NCBI GenBank assembly: GCA_021464525.1
Contig: JADRCO010000346.1
Coordinates: forward strand, 1-36,652
DNA: 36,652 nucleotides
From: Rhizophagus sp. LPA8_4_AMF
Taxonomy: Eukaryota > Glomeromycota > Glomeromycetes > Glomerales > Glomeraceae
Direction of reading: 5' to 3'
The translations under genes were made by a program, and so were the position numbers. Positions 1 to 11,690 of the stretch are shown piece after piece; position 1 is the first letter of the stretch, and the number at the start of each line of letters is the position of its first letter. The notes beneath the pieces were generated by a model. The model was not told the DNA's origin, searched no databases, and saw only the letters and a program-made list of their open reading frames with translations.

Positions 1-481
1 TAATATACCGAAATTGTGATAATTTGAATAATAAATTCCCATCATTCTATCATAAATTCTTCTATACTGCTAATTTTTTGATACCTGCTTTTTTACATTA
101 TTCTTGACAATTTTTAAGTGTTTTTAAACTAAATTCAATTCACCAATGCTTTATAAACTTAAGGTAAAAATACATAATAGAAAATTAATTTGAGATAAAT
201 ATTTCTAGTTATATAGTTTTTCAAAAATAATAATAATTATAACAATAAAAGATATCCAAATGTGGCCTCAGGTCATAGGTTTATTATGCAATTTACAGAA
301 TGTAAATCAGATTCATATTAAGCAAGTAAATTGCATTTTTATCACGTGAATAATTTTCTGGTTTTTTTTGTTACACACTGTACTAATAAACTTATTAAAA
401 AAATCCCCTCTTTAATCACACCCATATAGTATTTTTATAATTACACCATAGTTTTTTAATCCCAAAAGGTATACCTATAGA
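1..481. other. AT-rich intergenic DNA, no gene seen
   Basis: Low-complexity A/T-rich sequence with stops in all frames and no exon-like stretch or RNA gene visible. It ends at the left target duplication of the inverted-repeat element that follows. Confidence 0.6.
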
Positions 482-656
482 GTATACATACTGCCCAAAT
501 TATTTTGGGCTGCCATAATTATAATTTGGGATGCTGTAATTCAGTTTATATGCAATTTATTATGTAAAGTGCCAAAATAATTTGGGATGTTATAATTGAA
601 TTTGGGATTCTACTTATAATTATGGCAGCCCAAAATAATTTGGGCAGCATGTATAC
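482..656. mobile_element. Palindromic MITE-like element (175 bp)
   Basis: The two ends are inverted repeats of about 44 bp with a single mismatch, starting GTATACAT and ending ATGTATAC. The core motif CCCAAATTATTTTGGGC lies in both arms. The element is flanked by the direct repeat TATAGA(G) at 476-482 and 657-663, which fits a 6-7 bp target-site duplication. The interior holds further copies of AATTTGGGAT. It has no coding capacity. The near-perfect arms suggest a recent insertion. The superfamily is not assigned. Confidence 0.8.
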
Positions 657-1086
657 TATAGAGGAGGTTGACTGTATTATAAAATTAAAAAAAAAATAGT
701 TTATTAAATGTCTTATTACTTCAGTAAATATAATTTAAAAAAATAAATATTTACAATTTAGTAATTGCAGAAAATTCATCTCAATAATCATTTCTAGATG
801 CAATAACACCAATAAAGTAATCCTATACATATTCTTTGAAAAAAAAGAAAAAGTTAAATATATAACAGATGACAATTTATATTTAATTTTGTAAAAAGAT
901 GATTTGTTTATAACGTAATTATAAATTTATTATTATTGCTCATATAAAATAATTTTTACATGTAATATATAAATAGTAAAATTTGTTATAAATTTATATG
1001 TAAAATTGTACAAATTAATTAATTTAAATTAATCAGTTTATAATAAGTCGTGGTCAAACGGTTATCAATGATTGGCCAACATTATA
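657..1086. other. AT-rich intergenic DNA between two MITEs
   Basis: Apart from the right target duplication of the preceding element and the TA of the next one, only A/T-rich unstructured sequence is seen. Confidence 0.5.
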
Positions 1087-1259
1087 CAGTTCTCCCTCTC
1101 TATAGCGAATTTTTATATAGTGAATAACTTGAAAAGTTCATGTATAGAATTTTTTTTTTATATATATATTAAATATACAGTAATAAAATGACCCTCAATA
1201 TAGTGAATTTCTCACTATAACGAATTTTAATCTCCAGCCCACTGGATTCGAGTGAACTG
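1087..1259. mobile_element. Pogo/Tigger-type MITE (173 bp) with TA duplication
   Basis: The left end reads TA|CAGTTCTCCCTCTCTATAGC and the right end GAACTG|TA, so CAGTTC termini are flanked by the TA duplication typical of Tc1/mariner/pogo elements. Subterminal copies of ATAG(T/C)GAAT occur inverted in both halves (around 1101, 1118, 1200 and 1215). No transposase is present, so it is a non-autonomous relic. The assignment to pogo/Tigger rests on the CAGT-type end and the TA target. Confidence 0.6.
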
Positions 1260-1793
1260 TATGATTGTCACGAGAATGCATTTATGCTACTCGGAATTGT
1301 ATGCACGTGTAAAACTTAGAAGTGTAGGATGCACTTAAAGAGACAAAATAGTAAATTGTTTCGTCTATACTGTAAAAAAGAAAAATTTCAATCGTCAAGA
1401 AATAATTATTTTCGTCATACATAATAATGCATATTTTGACCTCAAGAAAGTAAGTCGTACAGGGTCAAGAACATAATTTTTGCGTTTTAAAAGTTAAAAG
1501 AAAAAGGGCAAAATATTTTAAAATAGAAAAGAAAAGCGAAGTGCTTTTGTATAAAAATAAACAAATCGGTGAAGTTATCGCGCTACTGCACGTAAATCCC
1601 TAGAATTCCTAGTTATATGAACATTTGAGAATCACGTGAAATGTGTGAATCATTTTTTTTTGAACGGTATAAATTAAGATTTCTGACAAAATTGAATAAT
1701 TCATTAAAATTTTCGATCGGCGACTAAGACAACGAAATTTATTTTTAATAGTCTTGTTCGAACAGGGCTTGAAAGGCCTTTGTGAAGGACAAG
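1260..1793. promoter_or_regulatory. Upstream region of the SUGP1-like gene
   Basis: No ORF of note. This is the presumed promoter and 5' UTR of the G-patch gene that starts at 1794. The frame used by exon 1 opens upstream with a GTG (1782) before the ATG (1794), so the ATG is preferred. No clear TATA or other box can be singled out in such AT-rich DNA. Confidence 0.35.
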
Positions 1794-3217
1794 ATGAGTA
1801 CATTAAGTAATAGTGACGATGTCAGTAATATAGCTGGTCCAACTGAGCAAGGTGCAGCAACAGAACTTGAGCCAAAAGCGAAGATTGAGTCCGGATCTAG
1901 TTCAATTGAAAACAATAATCCCACCAAAATCAGTTTTTCCATATCGAAACCACCAGAGCACGTAAATTTGGGGAACGAAGATGTGGACAACCCACAAGAA
2001 ACTGCAACACAGAGTATTGAACAGAATGTTACATTAAAAAACGAATCAACAGAATCTAATTTATCGGAAAATAATGGAAGTACAGGGGAAAATAAAAAAA
2101 AGCGAAAAAGAAGTCGCTGGGATCAGGCTGGCTCAACAACAGTAAAGGAACCTCCAACACCTTCAATTGACTCAAATTCAATTCAAGGTGTAAGTGCTGG
2201 ATCTGCCAGTTATGCCTCCTCCTCCTCATTTACTCTAGTAAGACCCAGCACTACAACAACAGCAACTTCAACGAGTCCTACTCCCCCACAGCAAAATTAT
2301 ACCTTTTCAGACAAAAGAAAGTTTGTAAAATATTCGGATACTTATAAATCTGGTATGGTTCGCATCGGATCCAAATGGGTTTATCCTGAAGATGAAATTA
2401 CAGATGGTGGTACATGGGAGCATAAAAAGAGAGCAGAAGAAATGAAAAAGACAGCGGGTAAGATAAAGATGAGGGAAGAATTAAGTTAATTGTCTCAACA
2501 TTTAAAACAAAATATTAATAAATTCGCAAAAAAAGAACAAGCGGCTTTGTTAACTTCTCAAGCTGAAGCTAAACGTGCACACCATATCGCTGACTTTTTA
2601 CCCAAGGAAGAACTTGAGAGGTTTGAACAAAAAGTTAAAGCTGTCAAAACTGGGGGTACATCTCCAACATATGAAGATTATGCTGGTAATAAGTTGGATC
2701 CGTCAAACATTGGATTTAAAATGCTAATGAAACAAGGGTGGCAGGCTGGGTCCGGATTAGGAAAAACTGGAGAAGGTATTGCTGTCCCTATAAACAAGTA
2801 TGTTATTATTTGAATTTTATTTTATTTGTTTTTTTTTTTTGACAATGATAACTAAACATAATTTCGTTTTTAGAGCTGATAATCGACCAGCAAATGCAGG
2901 ATTAGGACAAACGAAACCTGAAGGCGTTGAAGAAGAAGATGATGAGTTTGAAATTTATCGCAAGAGAATGATGTTAGCATACAGATTTAGGCCAAATCCT
3001 CTGGTACGTGAACAACTTTTATTTCAATTACATGTGAAGAAGAATGTATTATGGTGCAATTTTGTTCTTCCCTTTCGGATATCCGATAGGTTTTCTATAA
3101 ATATTTGTGCTCAACTTGATAAAATTTGCTTTTTGTGTAGTATTATTTGCATATCGTTTTTGTGCACTACTAACCTTTTGCCCTTACTAGAACAATCCTC
3201 GTCGACCATATTATTGA
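1794..3217 (+). CDS. SUGP1: SUGP1/SF4-like G-patch splicing factor
   Basis: Four exons: 1794-2457, 2536-2797, 2874-3003, 3191-3217 (360 aa). Human SUGP1 belongs to the U2-side spliceosome, where its G-patch engages a DEAH helicase in branch-site choice. The N-terminal half is Ser/Thr/Asn-rich and disordered, with a basic-Trp motif [11 protein letters not shown] (about 101-111) resembling U2AF-ligand motifs. GTWEH and [14 protein letters not shown] match the SUGP1 linker, the G-patch runs from about 279 to 325 ([20 protein letters not shown]), and the C-terminus [15 protein letters not shown] plus NNPRRPYY is diagnostic. The last eight residues sit alone in a 27-nt exon. Intron 1 (78 nt, GTAAGA...AAG) removes an in-frame TAA, which otherwise splits the reading frame. 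The two SURP domains of the animal protein are absent, so this is a shorter form. Confidence 0.9.
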
Positions 3218-3518
3218 AACAGATAAAAAAAAAAAAATCTTTTAGGGACTTCTTTGTTTATTATTACACATACTTTTTTTTGTTTGCTTTTCTTTTGCCA
3301 GGAAGTACAATTCTTAATAAATATTTTTCATTTCTTATTATTATATAAATATCATAGCATTTGTATTTAATTTATTTAGATTATGATTTTTAATAAATTT
3401 TTTGATTATCTGGTAGATTGGACTTTTATAATTCTGATATCTTAAAATATTATTGATTGATTTATTTTATTAATTACGAAATTTAATAAGTAAAAATCTA
3501 AATAACATAATAACTAAA
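3218..3518. other. Convergent 3' intergenic region
   Basis: About 300 bp between the stop codons of the SUGP1-like gene (+) and the WD40 gene (-). It is AT-rich with AATAAA-like stretches (for example near 3315) that could serve polyadenylation in either direction. No gene is seen. Confidence 0.4.
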
Positions 3519-5639
3519 TTAATATTTGAATACAAGACAAACATGATCATCACCAGCAGTGACAATTTTTTTACCATCCCTAAAGTTTAATAAAAGAAAA
3601 TATTAATATAATATATTTGTGAAATATATAAAAAGAAATGATTTTAACGATACATACTTTGAAAGAGCAAATCCAAGAATAGTATCTTGATGACCATGAA
3701 AAGTTTTTTCACAGTTACCGGTTCTACCATCCCATACACGTACAGTTCTATCAGCAGAACAGGTGGTTAATAAAGGAGAATCATGATGCCATTGCAGTTT
3801 TATTATAGCATCCTAAAAAATAATACAAAGTTAACATACTCATTCAAAAAAATGTAAAAGTGGAAAATTTAATAAATTTGCGTACATCATGATTACATGT
3901 TTGACGTAATCGCATTGTTGTAACATCCCAAATATTTAATTTACCATCTAAAGAACCCGTTGCTGCTAATGGTAAACTAATAAAAAATTTTGTAAAAGTT
4001 TATAAAGATACATTTTAAAATATTAAATATAAATTAATTAAAATAAATAACTTACACATTTGAGAAACCAACTGTTTCAACAGATTCAGTATGATCTTCA
4101 AATGATCCGAGAATCTAATAAAATGAGAATTATAATATGAAGTTACGAATTTCGTTTCTATTTCGATAAAAAACTATCATTTTTTTAAAAAATAATAGAT
4201 GACTTGTTACTTACATTTCCATTTGTTAAACTGACAAGTCTAGCAGAAGCATCAGAAGATCCAGATAATACTAATGTACTTTCTTTATTTACTGCTAAGC
4301 AAGTTATACCTTCTTTATGAAATCTTGCGTCTTTGCCTAAAACAGTTGAATGTTAAAAAAAAAAAAGAAAATTATAAAACAATCATACAATCGAGCTTAT
4401 AATAATAATACCTGATATATTATAAATTAAATTGGAAGTTTTCGGATCCCAAACTATTAATGAAGTATCTTCCGAACCAGACACAATTCTTTTACCATCA
4501 GGTGTAAACTGTCCTGTTGTGACTGATGATGAATGTCCCGAAAATACATTCATACAATTACCAGAAGGTACTAAAAAAAAATATTTTAATTAATTAAAGT
4601 ATTTTTTTTTAAAAAAAAGGAAAAATATTAATAATTGGTATTTAATTTACCTTGCCACATCCATAATGTGGAATCATTTGCTCCTACTAATACTATATTT
4701 CCTTTTGGATGCCAATCTAACCACTTATATAATATATATATATTATTTTTTTAGTAAGGTTTATTGTTTCAAATTTTTTTTTTTTTTTTGATTAACTTAC
4801 CACAATTTCATCGGGACCTTCTAATGATAAGATAAGTTCTCTATTTTCAACTTTCCATACTTTAACTTTACCATCCATACCACCACTTGCTATATATTGA
4901 CCATCTTTACTGAATAATGCACTTGTAACTGAATCAGTATGACCTAAAATCCATCATAATTTAGATTTTTAATTGATTCGAATTATTAATATATATGTAT
5001 ACATTTTGTTTACCTAATAATTCAAATAATTGTTCTCCAGTATCACTATTCCATAAAAAACTTTTATCATCTCCACCACCAGATATAATAAGATTTTCAT
5101 TAATTGGATTTATGTCAATAGTATAAACAGAATCTATAAAAATTATATTCAAAATAATTTAAATGATTTATTTTAATTAAAGAAAAATCCAATGAAATAT
5201 TAACCTTTATGATCAAAAAATCCTTGTATAGAATCATCTTTCAATTCAATCATTTCATTTTCAATTTCATTTTGTTGTTCATCATTTCTTTCATCTGAAA
5301 ATTTGATCAAAAATTTCAAAGAAATAAAAATTTTTTTTTTAAAAAAAAAAAATTTTTTGATCAAATAATTCCTTACAAATTCAAAAAAAAAAACTAAAAG
5401 AATTATTCTAATTTAAAAAAAATGTACCTTCATCTTCATCCATAGAACTTTCAACTTCATTATTATCATTTAAAATTTGTTCTTCATAAATTTCTTCTTG
5501 TTCAACAAATTCAGAATTAAAAAGTGATGAATCCTTTATTTTAAAAAAAAATCAAATCAAATCAAATAAGAAAATTAATTTATAATTTAAAATAATAATA
5601 AATTAATTTAAAAAAAAATCCTTTTACTTGTTCTGCCAT
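3519..5639 (-). CDS. AAMP: AAMP/Sqt1-type WD40-repeat protein
   Basis: Twelve exons: 5639-5628, 5533-5428, 5294-5205, 5133-5014, 4943-4801, 4723-4651, 4570-4412, 4336-4215, 4114-4056, 3976-3886, 3812-3658, 3579-3519 (396 aa). It is a WD40 propeller of the angio-associated migratory cell protein family. The yeast relative Sqt1 is a dedicated chaperone for ribosomal protein uL16. An acidic N-terminus (EQEEIYEEQ, SSMDEDE) leads into DDSIQGFFDHK, then successive blades such as SGGGDDKSFLW, IVWLDWHPKGN, SGSEDTSLIVWDP, LAATGSLDGKLNIWD and TCSADRTVRVWDGRTG, ending DHVCLVFKY. The order and wording of the blades fit AAMP better than generic WD40 proteins, and the length is close to human AAMP (434). 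The first exon codes only MAEQ. Splice sites were placed by consensus and phase; all join in frame. Confidence 0.87.
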
Positions 5640-6332
5640 TTTTTATATTTTATATTAAGTATCAATATTAACAAAAAGTTTTGAATACTTCACTCTTTTA
5701 TAATTTTTAAATACGCGATGACAAATTCAGTGATCTACATTAATCAGTCATCAATCTACAATACAATCCGGGTAATTACTAAAATTCTAGAATGATCTGC
5801 AGGCACACCAATTTACTAATTTAGCCTTGGACATTTGATCATTGTATAAAAAAAAGGTACTTACACAATAAATATGTCACACTTTTAGGTAAAAAAACTT
5901 TAAGGCAGATCATAAATTATTATTACGGACATCTAATGTCACGTGAATCCAAGTTCAAATAAAATATAAACTTAGAACTGATTCTGTACTAATATAATAT
6001 AGTTGATCCATTTTGTTTTAGTGTAATAAATTTCACATTGTTATATCATTAGTATTTATTTGCTTTTTAAATTATGATTATTTTATATATTACTTGAATT
6101 AATTAAATTTTAGGAATGCCAAAGAAAAGAAAGAAAAAAAAAATTATTCACAAAAAAAAAAAAAATAATACAAGAAAGGAAAAATATATTAATACAACTA
6201 ATAAAAACGGCAATTTCATAGTCATTGTATCATTCATCAACTTAAAATTCCGAAATTACTTAAATAATTATATCTAATCTCTTTAAATGTTCTTTGTATG
6301 TTAATTAATTAATAATTAAATATTCTATAACA
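5640..6332. promoter_or_regulatory. Intergenic: promoter side of the WD40 gene, 3' side of the next gene
   Basis: Both flanking genes lie on the minus strand. The part just above 5639 should hold the WD40 promoter, and the part below 6333 the 3' UTR of the low-complexity gene. It contains A-rich runs around 6125-6180 and no coding stretch. Confidence 0.35.
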
Positions 6333-8677
6333 TTAAGATCTAATACGATTTTTTTGTTGGTGTTGATGTAAATAAAGAGAATTTCTATTTGAAACTTTTG
6401 ATTGTTCGGATGAAATTCTTTGATTATTTGCATAAAAACTATTTCTATTTCCGTTCATTGTAGGAGGTAAATAAGGTGACATTGGAGGAGTTTGTAATGA
6501 ATCTCTTGATCTTGAAGTTTTTACAATTGGAGGGATATGTAATTGTGGGGTATTAGGTCTGCTATTATGAGTACTGCTTGCACTCCCTTCACGTCTATGA
6601 CGATTCATTACTTTTGAAACGTTATTTGCAGGAGAAAGTTTAGCGTTACTACCACTAAGATTACTAAAACTAGCACTTCTAGTCCTCGAATATAGTTTAT
6701 TGGGATCATTCATTATACTCATATGACGCACATCATCTGATAAAGAAAGTAAAGTATCTTTTGCCCAGTAACCAGAGTCTTGGCGAGGACTTGGAGAAAT
6801 ACGTCCAACCGGGAGAGGTACATCATGCATAACTGAAATTGGTCTTTTTTTAGGTGCAAATTCACTATTACTTCTCCTTCTTGGTTGATGAAATTCTGGC
6901 TTAGGTGGCTGTAAATCTTCTGGAATATAAACTGATTTGGAACGAAGATTGCGTACATCATGAATAGGTTCACCCACATATGACATTCTATGCCCCATTC
7001 CAAGTGGACTTGAACTATATTGACTATGTTCCGAAATTTTTCTTACACGTGGAGAATGTGGAGAATGTGGGGAATGTGGGGAATGTGGGGAATGTGGTGG
7101 TGTTGAAGAATGACCGGGTGTTGAAGGACGTGAAGGAATTCCTTCAGGTGATCCTGAAACTAATTTTTTTTTTAAAAAAAAAGTTAGAATTAACTTTTAA
7201 CAATATATAATAATATTAAGTAAAATGAAAAGAATTAAATACAATACCATGTTCAAGCCATGCTTCAATTCTTCCACCATTACTTTTCTTTGTAGCAATT
7301 CTGGGAGCAGCTATTTTAATTTTAGGAGTAGATTTTAAAGCAAGTGGAGTATCATCTTCACTTGATTCATCGTCATCGTCATCATCATCATCATCCGATT
7401 CTTCGGAAGAATCATCTTCTTCCTCAACTTTTTCAAGACTTATAGCTTGATTAGCAACACTTTTAATTGGAGGTAGAATTGGAGGTTGTTTTGGAGCTGA
7501 ATCAGAATCATCAGATGATGAAGATCCATTCTTTTTAATTTTTCCAGGTTTTTGTGATTTAGATTTAGAATTTTTAGAATTAGCAGAAGAAGATTCTTTT
7601 TCATCATCATCATCATTTTCTTCAAAATCTTGAGGATTAGATGATTTATTTGATTTATAAAATGAAGTAGGACGGGAACTAACGTTATTAGAATATGATG
7701 AAATTGGACGAGATGGTGATATAAACGAATTTGGACGAGAAGTCGTAACATTGCTAAGTTTTGATGAACCATGAAGTTTTCCATTTGCATCTATTAAATA
7801 GATGTGATACAAAAAAAAAAATAATAAGATAAATAAAATAATTAATAAATAAAATGAAATAAAAAGAAATAAAAAGAAATAAATAAAATAAATAAATAAA
7901 TAAAATAAAATAATAAATAAAATAAAAAATAAATAAAATTTAAATATAGTAATATGTATTGTATATATATTACGTATATTATGTTAGGTTGAATTTTTAC
8001 CATTTATGGCAATTGGGCTATTTATTTAAAACAATGAGCGCGCGTAAAAATTCGTGTAACTTTGATCCAATTACCGAATTTAGTAAGAATAATAATAAAA
8101 CAAACTTACCGGGAAGAGATTTATTTTGTTGAAGTATCATAGAAGTTCTATGACTTGAAGAAGCAGAAAAAGGCAAAGTATTTTGTAAATTTTGTCTAAC
8201 TTCCAACATGGATTCTCTTACATCCAATAAAGTAGCAGGTTTACTACCACTACCACGTCTTTCTCTATCTTCAGGGATCACAACACTATTCCTTGGACTT
8301 GAAGTAGAAATTTGAGGAATACTTGGACGTCTAACTTCTTGTTGAGCTTGTTGTTGAGTCTGTTGAGTTTGTTGAGTTTGTTGAGCTTGCTGATATAGTT
8401 GAGAAGGTAAAATTTGAGGGGTATTATGTTGAGAATTATATTCTTCAACATTACCTAAAACTGGAGGAACTAATAAACATGTTGGACGTGGTAAACGAAA
8501 AGCACCTCTTGGAGGTGTTTGAATACCAAATTTTGTATTTCGGTTACGTTGTCTGATAAAGATAGCACTATCTTCAGGATTTTCGGCGTAAATATTTCCG
8601 GGATCCTCTTTCAAGGCTTTAGCAAGTTGTAACCTTGAAATTATTCCAGCATCTTCTGATATCGTATCAACGCTCAT
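6333..8677 (-). CDS. Unrecognised Ser/Pro-rich low-complexity protein
   Basis: Three exons, 8677-8110, 7790-7248 and 7159-6333, give 645 aa. I do not recognise the family. The N-terminus (MSVDTISEDAGIISRLQLAK, then a Pro-rich stretch GIQTPPRGAFRLPRP) looks structured or conserved. A Gln-rich run (QQAQQTQQTQQTQQQAQQ) follows, then a Ser/Asn-rich region with many RPxS/SPR motifs, an Asp/Glu/Ser run with nine consecutive Asp, an isolated GGRIEAWLEHG segment, a (HSP)5 repeat and a basic Ser-rich tail with repeated RxxS and SP sites. It has no membrane segment or signal peptide. The composition suggests an intrinsically disordered phosphoprotein or scaffold. The last acceptor could be the alternative CAG six bases downstream, changing two residues. 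The coding status is strong because the three long open frames join in phase. Confidence 0.72.
7051..7098. repeat. 9-bp tandem repeat coding (His-Ser-Pro)n
   Basis: Five tandem copies of GG(A/G)GAATGT on the plus strand encode HSPHSPHSP... on the minus strand, inside the third exon of the low-complexity gene. Short perfect repeats like this are prone to length change without frame loss. Confidence 0.8.
7843..7945. repeat. (AAATA)n-type microsatellite in an intron
   Basis: An A/T-only array of AAATAAATA and AAAATAAAAT units lies in the first intron of the low-complexity gene (7791-8109). No function is implied. Confidence 0.6.
8338..8396. repeat. Gln-rich coding microsatellite
   Basis: Imperfect TTG-rich repeats (TTGTTGAG(T/C)) encode the Gln-rich segment of the low-complexity protein on the minus strand. 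The Gln run is broken by Thr and Ala, which should stabilise it against expansion. Confidence 0.7.
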
Positions 8678-11042
8678 TTTTAATTATTTTTAAAGTAAAA
8701 AGAATGAGAAAAAAATAAAAAAAAAATTTATAAAAAAGAAACTTTTTTTTTTTTTTATAAAATAAATTAATGGTGTGATTTATGTGATTTATAAAAATTT
8801 TCAAGGGGGAATGAAATTTTATAGAATATATATATTAATATTTTAGAAGAAAGAAAACTTTTTAAAAAAAAATAAAAAAAGAAAAAATGTAATATTTTCT
8901 TAACAAAGTTTTTGATTTTCTTTGTTAAGTATTTTATATTATTTATCTTGTATATATAAATTTTTTTTTCTTTTTTTTTTTCTTTTTTTTCTGTGAAAGT
9001 ATGTGCTTTATATATAAAAGGATTGAAAGAGTGTTGCCCGTGAATCCGTGAATACAATAAAAATGATTATAATGGGGGATGGGGCTGAATTTTTTTTTAT
9101 GATGTGATATATAAATATATAGTAATATATAATAGAGGTTTTTTTTTTTAACGATCAACTAAAAAAAAAAATCGTAAGAGTAAAATAACCTGATTTCAAC
9201 TTCCTGGTATATTTTATATTTTATTTATGTTAATCCCTGATTTTCCAATTATTACGTAAGTTCTAATCTTGTCATTTATATGCTTATATTATATTTATAT
9301 AAATTTTGGGATTGAATTTGTTTTTTTTTTTTGTGGGGAAAATACGAGATGTAATAATTATTAATAATGCAAATGAATGTATAAAGTGGAGAATAATAAA
9401 CAAAAAAGAAAGTAAAAAAAGTTTAGATTAAAGTAAGTTGAAAGTAAGTAAGTTATTTTAAGAAAATTGGGTAGAAAATGTAAAGAAAAAACTTTGAGAT
9501 GATTAAATGAATGGAAAATTGGCGTTGCGGGTCTGACGAGTAGCAAACAATTAAATATGTATATATATATAAATAAATAAAAATAAAAATAAATAAATTT
9601 TTTTATCCAATTTTTCAAAAAAAAAAAAAAATTAATTTTTTTTTTTAAAAAAATAAGAGAGAGAATTTTTTTTTGAAGAAAAAAAAGAAATAAAAATAAG
9701 AGAGAGAGAAAAAGAAAGATTATTCTTTTTATTAAATTAATATACTTTTTCCGAGCCAAAGAAAAAATAAATAATAATAATAATAAATAATAATAATAAT
9801 AATAATTATCAAAGTTATCTAATTATAGATATAACTTTTTTGTTTATATTCTATATATAGTATTTTGCATATTGTAAACTACAAATAGTTTGGCCGTATA
9901 AAATTTACTGCGGCATAAACAACAAAAAGAAATGCACGTATAAAATCTTTATTATAAATTAAATACATTTTTAAATTCGATCTTTTACATGAATGATTTT
10001 GTGAAACATTTAAATCTAGAAACATTTTTCTAATCGTTTCATTTTCTTTCAATTTTAATTTTAGAAAGAAAAAGAAATTTCTATTATTCAAAAAAAAATT
10101 TTTTTTTAAATAAGAAAATCATTATATTTATTTATTTATAATTAGAAAAGAGTTATTTTTAAAAAAAAATTTGATTTACATCAAACATCCAATCTTTCAT
10201 TTATCCATTAATTAAATTATTTATATATGGACAATTTTTTTGTCCGCATGATTTTTATTTCGGTATATTTTTTAACCACCAATAATATTCTTTTAAATTA
10301 AATTAGAAATGATAAATTAGGAAATATTGTAAATTTGATTACTTGCATAAATAAACTTAATTTACTTACGTTAAATTAATATTAACCTAATAAAGAATTA
10401 TTGCCGAAAATGTGTCATTTATTATATCATCAGACATAGAATTTACTTATCGCCCCCGATGCATACTATGAATACTCCTTATAAGGAATTGATCTTAATT
10501 TAATAAGTGTTAATTAATGTTGTGTTGTTATGTGATGATTAAGCCCTGGATTCTTTGAAATTTTTGTTTGTCCGAATAAACTTTTTTCTACAAAGAAAAA
10601 TTTTCTTCCTCATGAAAAATATAAATAATTAAATGTTTTCATTTTCCTTATCTTTCATTTACTTTTTTTTATTAATTCATTATTCTTAACGTTTTTGATA
10701 TACAAAAAGATTATTGTTTACACAATTTACAATATTTTTCTTATTATATATTTCCAAATACATACATAATTATTTATTGTACATTAAAATGAATTAATAA
10801 TTAAAAATAAATATTAATCACTTTTGTATTTCAGAAAGTAATTTTACAAGTGTAACAACTAATAATCATTATTTAAGCTTTTTTTTTTTTTCGTATGACA
10901 ACTTTTATCTTACTTATAAGAAATGAACTCGAAAATATTTTTTTCATAATTAATTTTGGTTATATTAAAAACAAATAGATTGTAATACCTTCGGTTTATT
11001 TATCCTTTTATAACCCTTTTATTAAAAAAAAATGTTACGCAT

Positions 11043-11081
11043 GATAACATCATCGAAAAGATTTTGCTAGATGATGTTATC
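11043..11081. repeat. Perfect 12-bp inverted repeat (hairpin)
   Basis: GATAACATCATC and GATGATGTTATC are exact reverse complements separated by 15 bases. A cruciform, or an RNA hairpin if transcribed, is possible. No U-run follows immediately, and no gene ends here. Confidence 0.6.
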
Positions 11082-11555
11082 GAACCGAAAATTCTTTGCA
11101 TCTTTCTATCTAAACTGCAATGTGCGAGAAAAAAAAGATTTTTTTTTTAAAAAAAAAAAATTTTGATTTCAACTGCGCCAATCAATCTTTTAGCACAGAC
11201 CAAATCGGAGCTCACCTATTAAAGTAAGTCTAAATCGAGGATCTACCAAACCTTTTCTAATTTTGCTACCAAAACGCTTGATTTTCAACAGTGCGAGAAA
11301 GTGATCATTAAAGGGGTTAGTGAACCATCGGATATTATTATTAACTTATCGTATAAATCGAGTATCTTTAATAAAGTAATTAAACCCGAATAGATGTTCA
11401 TATTTTTTTTAATAATACGCCATATGATGGGAGGATTCCGATAATATAATATCAAAATAAAATTAAACCCCTTAAGTACTTCCATGATGGGTAGTACATT
11501 GCTTATCAAAATACACGATGCAAAACAAAATTTTTAATAAAAAATTTTTATTAAA

Positions 11556-11690
11556 GATTGAATTCTATTAAAGATTATATTTCTATTAAAGATTATATTA
11601 AATGATTATATTTCTATTAAAGATTATATTAAATGATTATATTTCTATTAAAGATATTAAAGATTATAATTCTGTTAAATATTATAATTT
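11556..11690. repeat. 31-bp tandem repeat
   Basis: The unit TTCTATTAAAGATTATATTA plus AATGATTATA-like sequence repeats at 11581, 11612 and 11643, a period of 31, with decayed partial copies on both sides. It is A/T-rich and noncoding. Confidence 0.65.

Noticed and set aside
2490-2813. Separate downstream gene after a stop at 2487-2489
   Set aside because: The stop lies inside a 78-nt GT-AG intron; removing it rejoins the SUGP1-like frame.
8767-9759. Open frames rich in Phe, Lys, Ile, Tyr
   Set aside because: Products of long A/T runs with no domain, splice support or balanced composition.
10525-10600. Possible C/D box snoRNA starting GTGATGA
   Set aside because: No D box (CTGA) within the expected distance.
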